This document shows, piece after piece, positions 1 through 5,944 of a DNA stretch of 6,135 nucleotides. The stretch spans positions 1 to 6,135 of the forward strand of contig DGYJ01000125.1 of assembly GCA_002396665.1 (NCBI GenBank). Direction: 5' to 3'. Within the stretch, counting starts at the first letter, position 1, and the number at the start of each line of letters is the position of its first letter. The DNA comes from Bdellovibrionaceae bacterium UBA5009. Its GTDB lineage: Bacteria; Bdellovibrionota; Bdellovibrionia; Bdellovibrionales; Bdellovibrionaceae. The translations under genes and the position numbers were made by a program. Under the pieces are notes generated by a model. It did not search any database, was not told the DNA's origin, and saw nothing but the letters and a program-made list of their open reading frames with translations.

Positions 1-1
1 A

Positions 2-682
2 ATCAATGCTGGCGAAGTGCACGCCATCATGGGGCCCAATGGCTCTGGCAAAAGTACACTTTCTAAAGTTTTAGCAGGACATCCAAACTATGAAGTGACT
101 TCCGGTGAAGTGAACTACGAAATTAATTTCCAAATGAAAAACTTATTGGAACTTGATCCCGATCAAAGAGCAAAAGAGGGCGTGTTCTTAGCTTTTCAGT
201 ACCCTGTTGAAGTTCCAGGAGTGAACAATCTGACTTTTTTACAGGCGGCATTTAATTCGATCCTTGAACATCAAGGTTCTGAACCCATGAACGAAACTGA
301 TTTTCGCAAACTGGTTCAAGAGAAAATGAAAATTGTCGGTTTGCGCGAAGAATTTTTGGATCGCCCAGTGAATGTAGGATTTTCTGGCGGGGAAAAGAAA
401 AGAAATGAAATTTTGCAAATGGCAGTTCTTTCGCCGAGGTTAGCATTTTTGGATGAAACAGATTCTGGATTAGATATTGATGCCCTAAGAATTGTCGCCG
501 ACGGTGTGAACAAGCTTCGCCGAAAGGACAATGCGATTGTTTTAGTGACCCACTATCAACGTCTTTTGGATTATATTAAGCCTGATTTTGTTCATGTCTT
601 GGCCCATGGCCAAATTATTAAGACAGGTGATTTTACACTGGCTCAGAAACTCGAGAAAGAAGGTTATGATTGGATTCTTTAG
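2..682 (+). CDS. sufC: SufC, Fe-S assembly ATPase (5' partial)
   Basis: ABC-type ATPase subunit of the cytosolic SufBCD scaffold complex; its ATP hydrolysis drives the SufB-SufD rearrangement needed for cluster building. The reading frame is open to the left edge: the codons from base 2 read INAGEVHAIMGPNGSGKST, so the GTG at 17 is an internal valine and the true start lies outside. Family length is about 245-260 residues, so about 20-30 are missing. Visible motifs are Walker A GPNGSGKST (32-58), the Q-loop glutamine (197-199) in FQYPVEVPGV, the SufC-type signature FSGGEKKR (380-403), Walker B LAFLDET with Asp-Glu at 452-457, the D-loop SGLD, and the H-loop histidine (551-553) in THYQ. All nucleotide-binding residues expected in this part are present. 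The signature followed by RNEILQ and SGLDIDAL separates SufC from other ABC ATPases. The stop lies inside the start of sufD. Confidence 0.97.
   Translation: MNAGEVHAIMGPNGSGKSTLSKVLAGHPNYEVTSGEVNYEINFQMKNLLELDPDQRAKEGVFLAFQYPVEVPGVNNLTFLQAAFNSILEHQGSEPMNETDFRKLVQEKMKIVGLREEFLDRPVNVGFSGGEKKRNEILQMAVLSPRLAFLDETDSGLDIDALRIVADGVNKLRRKDNAIVLVTHYQRLLDYIKPDFVHVLAHGQIIKTGDFTLAQKLEKEGYDWIL
657..663 (+). promoter_or_regulatory. Ribosome binding site for sufD
   Basis: AAGAAGG inside the sufC 3' end, six bases before the TTG at 670. It decides the start of sufD: the codon directly before that TTG is an in-frame TGA (667-669), so no earlier start is possible, and the next in-frame ATG (739) would discard 23 residues and leave this site unused. 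Confidence 0.7.
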
Positions 683-2067
683 TTTCTGCCTTTGAAAAGC
701 TGAACCAAAATATCAGAGCCCAGCAGTCTGCTGGTGCGATGTCCATGGCGTCAGTAGATCGACAGCAAAGCTTTGAAAATTTTCAAAAGCTAGGTCTGCC
801 GACACGCAAGTTGGAAAGTTGGAAATACACCAGTCTTAAATCTTTTTCAGAAAAGGTTTTTAATCCGATTGTTTGGAATAATAAAATAATTAAATCAGCT
901 GATTTAAATTTAGAGCAAAAAAATCAAATTATTGCAGCAGCGGGTGAAGATTTTGACCACTTGGTATTTGTGAATGGCGGCTTTGTCGAAGATCTGTCAG
1001 TTTCCTTAGGTGGATTGGCCCAACAAGGACTTGTTGTTCAAGGTCTGTCGGGAAATAATCAATTTTCAGGCGACATTGGGGATAAAAAAAGGCCAGTGCT
1101 TGATCAACAATTCAGCAATGAACAAGACGAAGATCATTCAACAGATGCGATGTTTTTTTTGCAGAAGGCCTTTTCGGGTTTTGAATTAAATTTAAAATTA
1201 AAAAAGAGCTCTACACTTCTACGCCCATTGCAGGTGATAAATTTATTGGATGTGACAACAGGACCTGCACAGATGATGCAACCTGTGCTTAAAATTCATC
1301 TTGAAGAAAATTCGCAAATGACTTTGTTACAAACTTGGACTGGCTCTGAAGCCAGCACCTATTTTATTCAGCCAAGAATTGAAATTGAACTGGATAAAAA
1401 TTCATCCCTAAATTGGATTGATCAGCAAAAAATAGGTCGACGTGCCTATTTCGTTGGACACCAATCTGTTCTATTGAATGAGGCTTCAAATTTGAAAGCT
1501 CTTTCTTATCAATCGGGTGGCTTGCTTTCACGACAGCAATTGAAAGTCAAAATTTGTGGACATCATTCAACAAGTCAATTTTTAGGTCTGAATGTTTTGG
1601 GTTATAATCAACATTCTGATCAAAACACTAAAATTCAATTTATTGATGGTCAATCGACCTGCGAACAACTTTACAAATCCATCCTTGCTGGTGAATCACG
1701 TTCAGTATTTTCGGGCATGATAAAAATCAATCCCAAGGCGCAAAAATCATATTCGACTCAATTAAATAAAAATTTACTATTAAGCGACAAAGCCCAGTGT
1801 GATTCTGAACCGCAGTTAGAAATCGAAGCCGATGATGTGAAGGCAAACCATGGATCGACAGTTGGTCAGCTGAGTGCGGAGGAAGTTTTTTATCTTCAAT
1901 CCCGCGGTCTTTCTAAAGAAAAATCCATGGAGATGTTGAGCTTTGGATTTGCAGCTGATGTTGTCGAAAGATTTGAAAATACAATTCTACGATCCTATCT
2001 TACAAAAAGTCTAAAATCTGAATTTGAAAAAATGAATTCTGAATTGCCGAAGGCGAAGTCTTTATGA
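670..2067 (+). CDS. sufD: SufD, Fe-S cluster assembly scaffold subunit
   Basis: Partner of SufB in the SufBC2D scaffold. The N-terminal region holds the family motif GLPTRKLESWKYTSLK (residues 42-57), followed by a variable part and the beta-helix core. The C-terminal part holds PQLEIEADDVKANHGSTVGQ (381-400) and the helical tail with LSKEKSMEMLSFGFAADVVERF (split here as residues 414-435). At 465 residues it is somewhat longer than the roughly 420 of E. coli SufD. The histidine of the VKxxHG motif (His394, bases 1849-1851), matching E. coli His360 at the SufB-SufD interface, is kept, but the usual cysteine two residues earlier is alanine (Ala392). The start is an unusual TTG with a good ribosome binding site, overlapping sufC by 13 bases; the stop overlaps sufS. 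SufD rather than SufB is favoured by the GLPTRKLExWKYT N-terminus and by the gene order. Confidence 0.95.
   Translation: MDSLVSAFEKLNQNIRAQQSAGAMSMASVDRQQSFENFQKLGLPTRKLESWKYTSLKSFSEKVFNPIVWNNKIIKSADLNLEQKNQIIAAAGEDFDHLVFVNGGFVEDLSVSLGGLAQQGLVVQGLSGNNQFSGDIGDKKRPVLDQQFSNEQDEDHSTDAMFFLQKAFSGFELNLKLKKSSTLLRPLQVINLLDVTTGPAQMMQPVLKIHLEENSQMTLLQTWTGSEASTYFIQPRIEIELDKNSSLNWIDQQKIGRRAYFVGHQSVLLNEASNLKALSYQSGGLLSRQQLKVKICGHHSTSQFLGLNVLGYNQHSDQNTKIQFIDGQSTCEQLYKSILAGESRSVFSGMIKINPKAQKSYSTQLNKNLLLSDKAQCDSEPQLEIEADDVKANHGSTVGQLSAEEVFYLQSRGLSKEKSMEMLSFGFAADVVERFENTILRSYLTKSLKSEFEKMNSELPKAKSL
890..907. repeat. Perfect 18-base palindrome inside sufD
   Basis: TTAAATCAGCTGATTTAA reads the same on both strands. 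It lies within codons 74-80 of sufD, in a weakly conserved part of the protein. It has the form of a dimeric-regulator site but no promoter context is seen, so it may be chance in A/T-rich coding DNA. Confidence 0.4.
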
Positions 2068-3311
2068 TGAACACATCCTTCGGCAAAAATAAAGATTTTG
2101 ATATTGAAGCCATTCGCGCCCAGTTCCAGGCTTTGACCCAAAAAGTGAATGGCCAAAATCTTGTTTACTTAGACAGTGCTGCAACGACATTAAAACCTAA
2201 AGTGGTTGTCGATAGAATTGCAAATTATTATTCATTTGAATCATCGAATGTTCATCGTGGGGCCCATGCCCTGAGTGATCAAGCTACGGCTCATTTTGAA
2301 GAAGCTCGTACCAGTATTAAAAATTTTATTAATGCAGATTCTGCTGATGAAATTGTATTCACCAAAGGAACAACTGAATCTTTAAATTTATTGGCCTTTA
2401 GTTATGCAAAATCAAATTTAAAAGAAAATGATTTAATTCTTCTGACAGAGATGGAGCATCACGCAAACATAGTTCCTTGGCAAATGCTGGCCACAGAAAA
2501 AAAATTGAAAATTGAGTTCGTGCGCGTCTTAGAAAATGGCGAACTCGATGAAGATGATTTAAAAGCTAAATTGAATTTTGGACCCAAAATTTTTTCATTC
2601 ACGGCGTGCTCTAATACTTTGGGAACAATTAACGACGTAGAAAAATTAACAAACCTAGGGCATCAGGCTGGTGCTATTGTTTGTGTTGATGCGGCCCAGT
2701 GGGTTTCGCAAGATAAAACAGATGTCCAAAAATGGAATGTCGATTTTTTAGTTTTTTCTGCCCATAAAATTTTTGGCCCCACAGGCTTTGGCGTTCTTTA
2801 TGGCAAACGAAAACTACTTGAAAAAATGCCACCCTATCAGGGTGGTGGCAGCATGATTTCAAAAGTGACAACAACCGGAACTACGTTCAATGATATTCCA
2901 TTTCGTTTCGAGGCCGGCACACCACATATCGAGGGCGCCATTGCTACGGATGCAGCCTTATCATTTTTTAATCAGTTGGATCTTCAAAAGCTTCACCAGC
3001 ATGAACAGATGCTGCTTCAGCTGGCGACAGAGGGATTGCAAAAAATCAAAGACATACAAATTTACGGTTTAGTAAAAAACAAAGGTCCCATCTTATCTTT
3101 CAATTTAAAGGGAGCCCATCATTCTGATGTGGGACAAATTTTAGATCAGACGGGTGTTGCAGTTCGTGCCGGCCACCATTGCACTCAGCCATTAATGAAT
3201 CGCTATGGCATTACTGGAACCGTTCGTGCTTCATTTTCAATTTATAATTCAGTCGCAGATGTTCGGGCCCTTTGCGAAGGCGTTAAGAAGGCCCAGGAGA
3301 TGTTATTATGA
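2064..3311 (+). CDS. sufS: SufS, group II cysteine desulfurase
   Basis: PLP-dependent enzyme that converts L-cysteine to alanine and leaves a persulfide on its active-site cysteine, the sulfur source for the SufBCD scaffold. Its 415 residues fit the family (E. coli SufS about 406). Visible landmarks are YLDSAATTLKP (35-45), SSNVHRGAH (60-68), EMEHHANIVPW with the PLP-stacking His133, the cofactor Asp209 and Gln212 in VDAAQ, the Schiff-base Lys235 in SAHKIFGPTG, PPYQGGG (256-262), the catalytic Cys373 in RAGHHCTQPLM, and Arg388 in RAS for substrate carboxylate binding. The short RAGHHC loop marks it as group II (SufS/CsdA) rather than IscS/NifS. In the motif usually written HVSNxLGT, this protein reads ACSNTLGT. 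The start ATG overlaps the sufD stop as ATGA; a second ATG follows at 2067, less well spaced from the GAAGG at 2049-2053. Confidence 0.97.
   Translation: MMNTSFGKNKDFDIEAIRAQFQALTQKVNGQNLVYLDSAATTLKPKVVVDRIANYYSFESSNVHRGAHALSDQATAHFEEARTSIKNFINADSADEIVFTKGTTESLNLLAFSYAKSNLKENDLILLTEMEHHANIVPWQMLATEKKLKIEFVRVLENGELDEDDLKAKLNFGPKIFSFTACSNTLGTINDVEKLTNLGHQAGAIVCVDAAQWVSQDKTDVQKWNVDFLVFSAHKIFGPTGFGVLYGKRKLLEKMPPYQGGGSMISKVTTTGTTFNDIPFRFEAGTPHIEGAIATDAALSFFNQLDLQKLHQHEQMLLQLATEGLQKIKDIQIYGLVKNKGPILSFNLKGAHHSDVGQILDQTGVAVRAGHHCTQPLMNRYGITGTVRASFSIYNSVADVRALCEGVKKAQEMLL
3295..3299 (+). promoter_or_regulatory. Ribosome binding site for the Nfu gene
   Basis: AGGAG within the last codons of sufS, eight bases before the ATG at 3308. 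It supports that start and independent or re-initiating translation at the ATGA junction. Confidence 0.65.
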
Positions 3312-3883
3312 CTACAGCGTCAGCCCCTAACCAAGAAATTTTAATCCGCGTTCAAGCAACGCCCAATCCCAATGCATGGAAGTTTGTACTTGATCGGGCT
3401 GTCCTTAAAGAAGGCAAAGCGACCTATGCGGATGCCAATGAGTCCTCCCATAACAAATTGGCCTCTGCACTTTTTCAAATTCCCGAGGTCAGACAAGTGC
3501 ATTTTTTTCAAAATGTTATAACTATTACACATAACTTTGATGCCGATGCGGACTCAATTCAAAGCCAAGTCGTTTCAGTGATACAGACGCGCTTTCATTT
3601 GCATAATCCCGAACAAACTCAAGTAGATGAAAAGAAATTGGCTCGACAAAATTTGCCCGTTGAAGTACAGACTATCGAAGAGATTCTAGATCGAACAATC
3701 AGGCCAGGCCTACAGGGCGACGGCGGCGATTTGACTGTCATCAAGTACGAAGACAATAAGCTTTATGTTCATTACGAAGGAGCGTGTGGAACTTGCCCGA
3801 GTTCAACGACTGGAACTTTGATGGCGATCGAAGGTCTTCTGAGGGATGAATTTAATCCCCAAATTGAAGTGATTCCGCTTTAA
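3308..3883 (+). CDS. Nfu-type Fe-S cluster carrier, two domains
   Basis: A probable iron-sulfur carrier that takes assembled clusters to target enzymes. The N-terminal part (about residues 12-97) matches the Nfu/NifU N-terminal scaffold domain, with the hallmark QATPNPNAWKFVLDR and a later FxxPEVRxVHFFQNVITIT-like stretch. A linker of about 20 residues follows, then the NifU-like C-terminal domain (about 121-191) with IRPGLQGDGGDL and the cluster-binding CxxC formed by Cys160 and Cys163 (bases 3785-3787 and 3794-3796) in GACGTCPSS. The two-domain order and 191-residue length resemble mitochondrial NFU1. It is not SufU, which has a different three-cysteine fold, nor SufE. It overlaps sufS by four bases (ATGA), so it belongs to the suf operon, where it takes the place often held by sufE or sufU. 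NfuA-type proteins of enterobacteria have a degenerate N-terminal A-type domain instead, so no symbol is given. Confidence 0.93.
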   Translation: MTTASAPNQEILIRVQATPNPNAWKFVLDRAVLKEGKATYADANESSHNKLASALFQIPEVRQVHFFQNVITITHNFDADADSIQSQVVSVIQTRFHLHNPEQTQVDEKKLARQNLPVEVQTIEEILDRTIRPGLQGDGGDLTVIKYEDNKLYVHYEGACGTCPSSTTGTLMAIEGLLRDEFNPQIEVIPL

Positions 3884-3887
3884 TATC

Positions 3888-3895
3888 GAAAGAGG
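3888..3895 (+). promoter_or_regulatory. Ribosome binding site for the GH15-like gene
   Basis: GAAAGAGG in the 18-base gap after the Nfu gene, six bases before the GTG at 3902. The Nfu stop codon is in the same frame and no other start codon lies between, so this site fixes the GTG start. Confidence 0.75.
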
Positions 3896-3901
3896 CCCGT
3901 T

Positions 3902-5359
3902 GTGAAAAGTTTATTTTCGAATTCAAAAAGTCTTGTGCTTTTTGCCTGCTGCTTGTTTGTCTTCAATGCTGAAGCTCAAAAAGTTATTTTTTCTGATCGT
4001 GATTTAGCATTACAAGAAAAATATTCTTTTTTTAATTTACTTAAAAACATTTCAGTTTCTGATCAAGCTGTTGGGTCTGTCAGCCAGTACAGAGCGGTGC
4101 AACCTCTTTCGCAAAATGTCCATTCAGTTCGTGATGCGGCCCTGGCCACCGAAGCATTGATGGCAATGTATGTTCGCTACCCAGTGGGAAATGAAAAGGC
4201 GACGATTAAAAAAATGCTTATCGAACAAGTTCAGTTTCAACAAAAAACTGTTTCGTCAGCAATGTCGACACAGCTTGGTTTGGGAACTGCATATTTTTCT
4301 TTAGACGGTAGCAATACGACGCTAATGCAGCCACGCGTGCAAAGCGAAGCCTTGGCTTTAAGAGCAATTTCAATGATCAAATTGTACAACCTTGCTCGGG
4401 TCGAACAGTGGCGCGAATTCCAGGCCCTTCGAAAAGTATTATTTGATAACACCATTGGTTCCCGTGGCCTTTTGAAATTGGATTTGGATTTTATAGTTCA
4501 AACATGGATGGCTCCAAGTTTTGATCTGTGGAGCCAAGTGAATGGCCGACATTTTGCAAATTTAATTTTATTAAAAAAAGCTCTTATTGGTGGATCTGCA
4601 GTGGCTTCTTCAAACGGCGATTTGTCGAGCTCCAGAACATACGCAGCAGAGGCTGGAAAAATTCAAAATGAATTGGAAAAATTTTGGGATGCTTCTAAAA
4701 AATCCTTAGTTTCGACCAAAGGTAGTCTTTCTGGTTCTTTGAATAAATCTTTTCTGTGGGATAGCTCTGTTCTTTTTGGTCTTATCGAAGGTCAAGTGGC
4801 CGACGGAACTTGGAACATGGGTGATGATCGAGTGATTTCAAGCCTGGATCAAATGCAAGAAATGTTTCGACGATTGTACCCTGTGAATCAAAACAATCAA
4901 TTAGCTCCAGCCATGGGTCGCTATCCTGAGGACAGCATGGGGCAGCCCTTAGTTCAAGTGACAAGCTTAATGGCCCAATATTATTATGATTTGAATGCAG
5001 AAATTTCTGCCCAAGGAAAAATCACAATTACAGATTTGAACTTACCATTTTTTAATCGCATCAGTGCAGGTTCAAATTATTTGCTAAAACCTGGTGTTGT
5101 GATTGTTCGCAAATTGCCATTGTTTCAATTTATTCAGCAGGCTTTGTTAAACGAAGGTGATCGCTTTTTGGCTCGACTTCTGACGTATAAAAATTCAGAT
5201 GCGACTTTGTCAGAGCAGTTCAGCCGATTAACAAGCTTAATGCAAGGTCCACAAAACTCCACAGCCGCAACTACTGCGTTTTTAAGCGCAAAATCATCGC
5301 GTGATTCTTTGTTGGGCTCGAATAAAAAATTGCAGGCCTTCAAAGCTGTTCGTCGCTAA
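3902..5359 (+). CDS. Exported GH15 glucoamylase-like protein, probably catalytically altered
   Basis: A 485-residue exported protein. Residues 1-25 form a Sec signal peptide (basic start, hydrophobic LVLFACCLFVF, cleavage likely after AEA at 23-25); Cys16-Cys17 sit mid-segment and do not form a good lipobox. The rest follows the GH15 alpha/alpha-toroid landmarks of fungal glucoamylase in order: VRDAAL (76-81; fungal TRDSGL), GLGTAYF (126-132), QPRVQSEALALRAISMI (143-159), DLDFIVQTW (194-202), FDLWSQVNG (207-215), GRYPEDS (339-345), LSEQF (436-440) and a degraded C-terminal helix TAFLSA (458-463). The general acid in fungal DLWEEVNG is replaced by Ser211, and the next Glu by Gln212, while the general-base Glu438 remains. 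The residues matching fungal Tyr48 and Trp52 are Gln71 and Ser75. GH15 homology is assigned from motifs by eye. Loss of normal glucoamylase activity is inferred; glycan binding or an altered reaction are possible. It lies 18 bases after the Nfu gene with no visible terminator, so it is probably co-transcribed. Confidence 0.82.
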   Translation: MKSLFSNSKSLVLFACCLFVFNAEAQKVIFSDRDLALQEKYSFFNLLKNISVSDQAVGSVSQYRAVQPLSQNVHSVRDAALATEALMAMYVRYPVGNEKATIKKMLIEQVQFQQKTVSSAMSTQLGLGTAYFSLDGSNTTLMQPRVQSEALALRAISMIKLYNLARVEQWREFQALRKVLFDNTIGSRGLLKLDLDFIVQTWMAPSFDLWSQVNGRHFANLILLKKALIGGSAVASSNGDLSSSRTYAAEAGKIQNELEKFWDASKKSLVSTKGSLSGSLNKSFLWDSSVLFGLIEGQVADGTWNMGDDRVISSLDQMQEMFRRLYPVNQNNQLAPAMGRYPEDSMGQPLVQVTSLMAQYYYDLNAEISAQGKITITDLNLPFFNRISAGSNYLLKPGVVIVRKLPLFQFIQQALLNEGDRFLARLLTYKNSDATLSEQFSRLTSLMQGPQNSTAATTAFLSAKSSRDSLLGSNKKLQAFKAVRR

Positions 5360-5390
5360 AATATTTTGACAGATTGTCTATTAAAAATTT
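5359..5390. terminator. Possible bidirectional terminator hairpin
   Basis: Between the convergent genes, AAAT-A-TTTT-GACA (5359-5371) can pair with TGTC (5375-5378) and AAAAATTT (5383-5390), leaving a GAT loop, a bulged A and an unpaired TATT. The paired arms end in T-runs on both strands. The stem is A/T-rich and interrupted, and it overlaps the last codons of the - strand gene, so support rests mainly on its position. Confidence 0.25.
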
Positions 5391-5944
5391 GTAGCCTGTT
5401 GAGCAGATTCCATTTTTGCTGGGGCGATGTACTCCATGGAATCTTCCGGGCGGCTGCTAATGATTGCTGTGGATCCAAATTGTCGGCCCTGTTGTCTGGA
5501 TTCGACAAGAAAAGTGACAACTTTTTTAGAGGCATGACTGAAATTTCTTAATCTAAACTCGACAGTTTGTACTTCGCCGACAGCAGAACCATTGAGCTCG
5601 CCTTCGGTTCCAGAAATGGGCTCGACCTGCATATCAGAATCCCAATAAAGTCTGTACGAAAGATTTTCGTCGACGGCCTGGTTTAAATAGACCGTTGCTT
5701 TTAAGATGGCAACATCACTGTCTTGATCAGGCAATTGAACGGCCTCAATTTCACTACGAATGACGGCCAAGTGTTTTCCAACAACATTGATATTTTTAAA
5801 ATCATATTTTCGTTTTGGAGCCGACATGGACGATAATTGTATATCACCAGACTCAACAATACGGCCAAGATAAAACCCCGTGATCATGATCACCAAAGAA
5901 ATAAGCGCCCAAAAGAATTTATTTAATTTTAATTGTCCGGGCAT
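5381..5944 (-). CDS. Small membrane-anchored protein, unknown function
   Basis: Not recognised as a known family. The 187-residue protein has a short N-terminus with two lysines (Lys6, Lys9), one hydrophobic segment (about residues 10-27, FFWALISLVIMITGFYLG) and then a soluble remainder. The lysines before the segment and the lack of a clear cleavage site suggest a signal anchor with the rest in the periplasm. The protein has no cysteine, so it is not a lipoprotein. Residues 78-163 alternate short hydrophobic and polar stretches (VAILKATVYLN, SYRLYWDS, VQTVEFRLRNF, KVVTFLVESR), suggesting an all-beta, Ig- or FN3-like domain; this is inference. The tail is Ala/Gln/Met-rich. The ATG is preceded by GGAG at a spacing of eight bases and overlaps the upstream gene by 16 bases, so the two are probably coupled. 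It converges with the GH15-like gene, ending 21 bases from it. Confidence 0.8.
   Translation of the reverse strand: MPGQLKLNKFFWALISLVIMITGFYLGRIVESGDIQLSSMSAPKRKYDFKNINVVGKHLAVIRSEIEAVQLPDQDSDVAILKATVYLNQAVDENLSYRLYWDSDMQVEPISGTEGELNGSAVGEVQTVEFRLRNFSHASKKVVTFLVESRQQGRQFGSTAIISSRPEDSMEYIAPAKMESAQQATNF

Noticed and set aside
17..19. GTG as the start codon of sufC.
   Set aside because: The frame continues upstream with INAGE, the normal SufC sequence before VHAIMGPNG, so this GTG is an internal valine.
252..531. Two - strand open frames of 64 and 71 codons opposite sufC.
   Set aside because: They lie opposite the highly conserved signature and Walker B region of sufC and have no family features; they are shadows of that gene.
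2829..2845. Hairpin with a 7-base perfect stem and ATC loop (CCACCCT / AGGGTGG) inside sufS.
   Set aside because: It encodes the conserved PPYQGGG motif of SufS, so the proline and glycine codons explain the complementarity; no T-run follows.
2890..3072. A 60-codon + strand open frame in another frame of sufS.
   Set aside because: The sufS frame is intact and conserved throughout here; the alternative peptide has no recognisable features.
3941..3955. Possible lipobox at Cys16/Cys17 of the GH15-like protein.
   Set aside because: The hydrophobic stretch continues past the cysteines and ends in a normal AEA signal peptidase I site; Phe at the -2 position fits a lipobox poorly.
4237..5343. Three - strand open frames (60-72 codons) opposite the GH15-like gene.
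   Set aside because: The + strand frame carries GH15 landmarks throughout; the antisense peptides show no domain and no start context.
5366..5551. A 61-codon + strand open frame between and over the convergent genes.
   Set aside because: It lies antisense to the membrane-anchored protein gene, is cysteine-rich without a recognisable motif, and has no convincing ribosome binding site.
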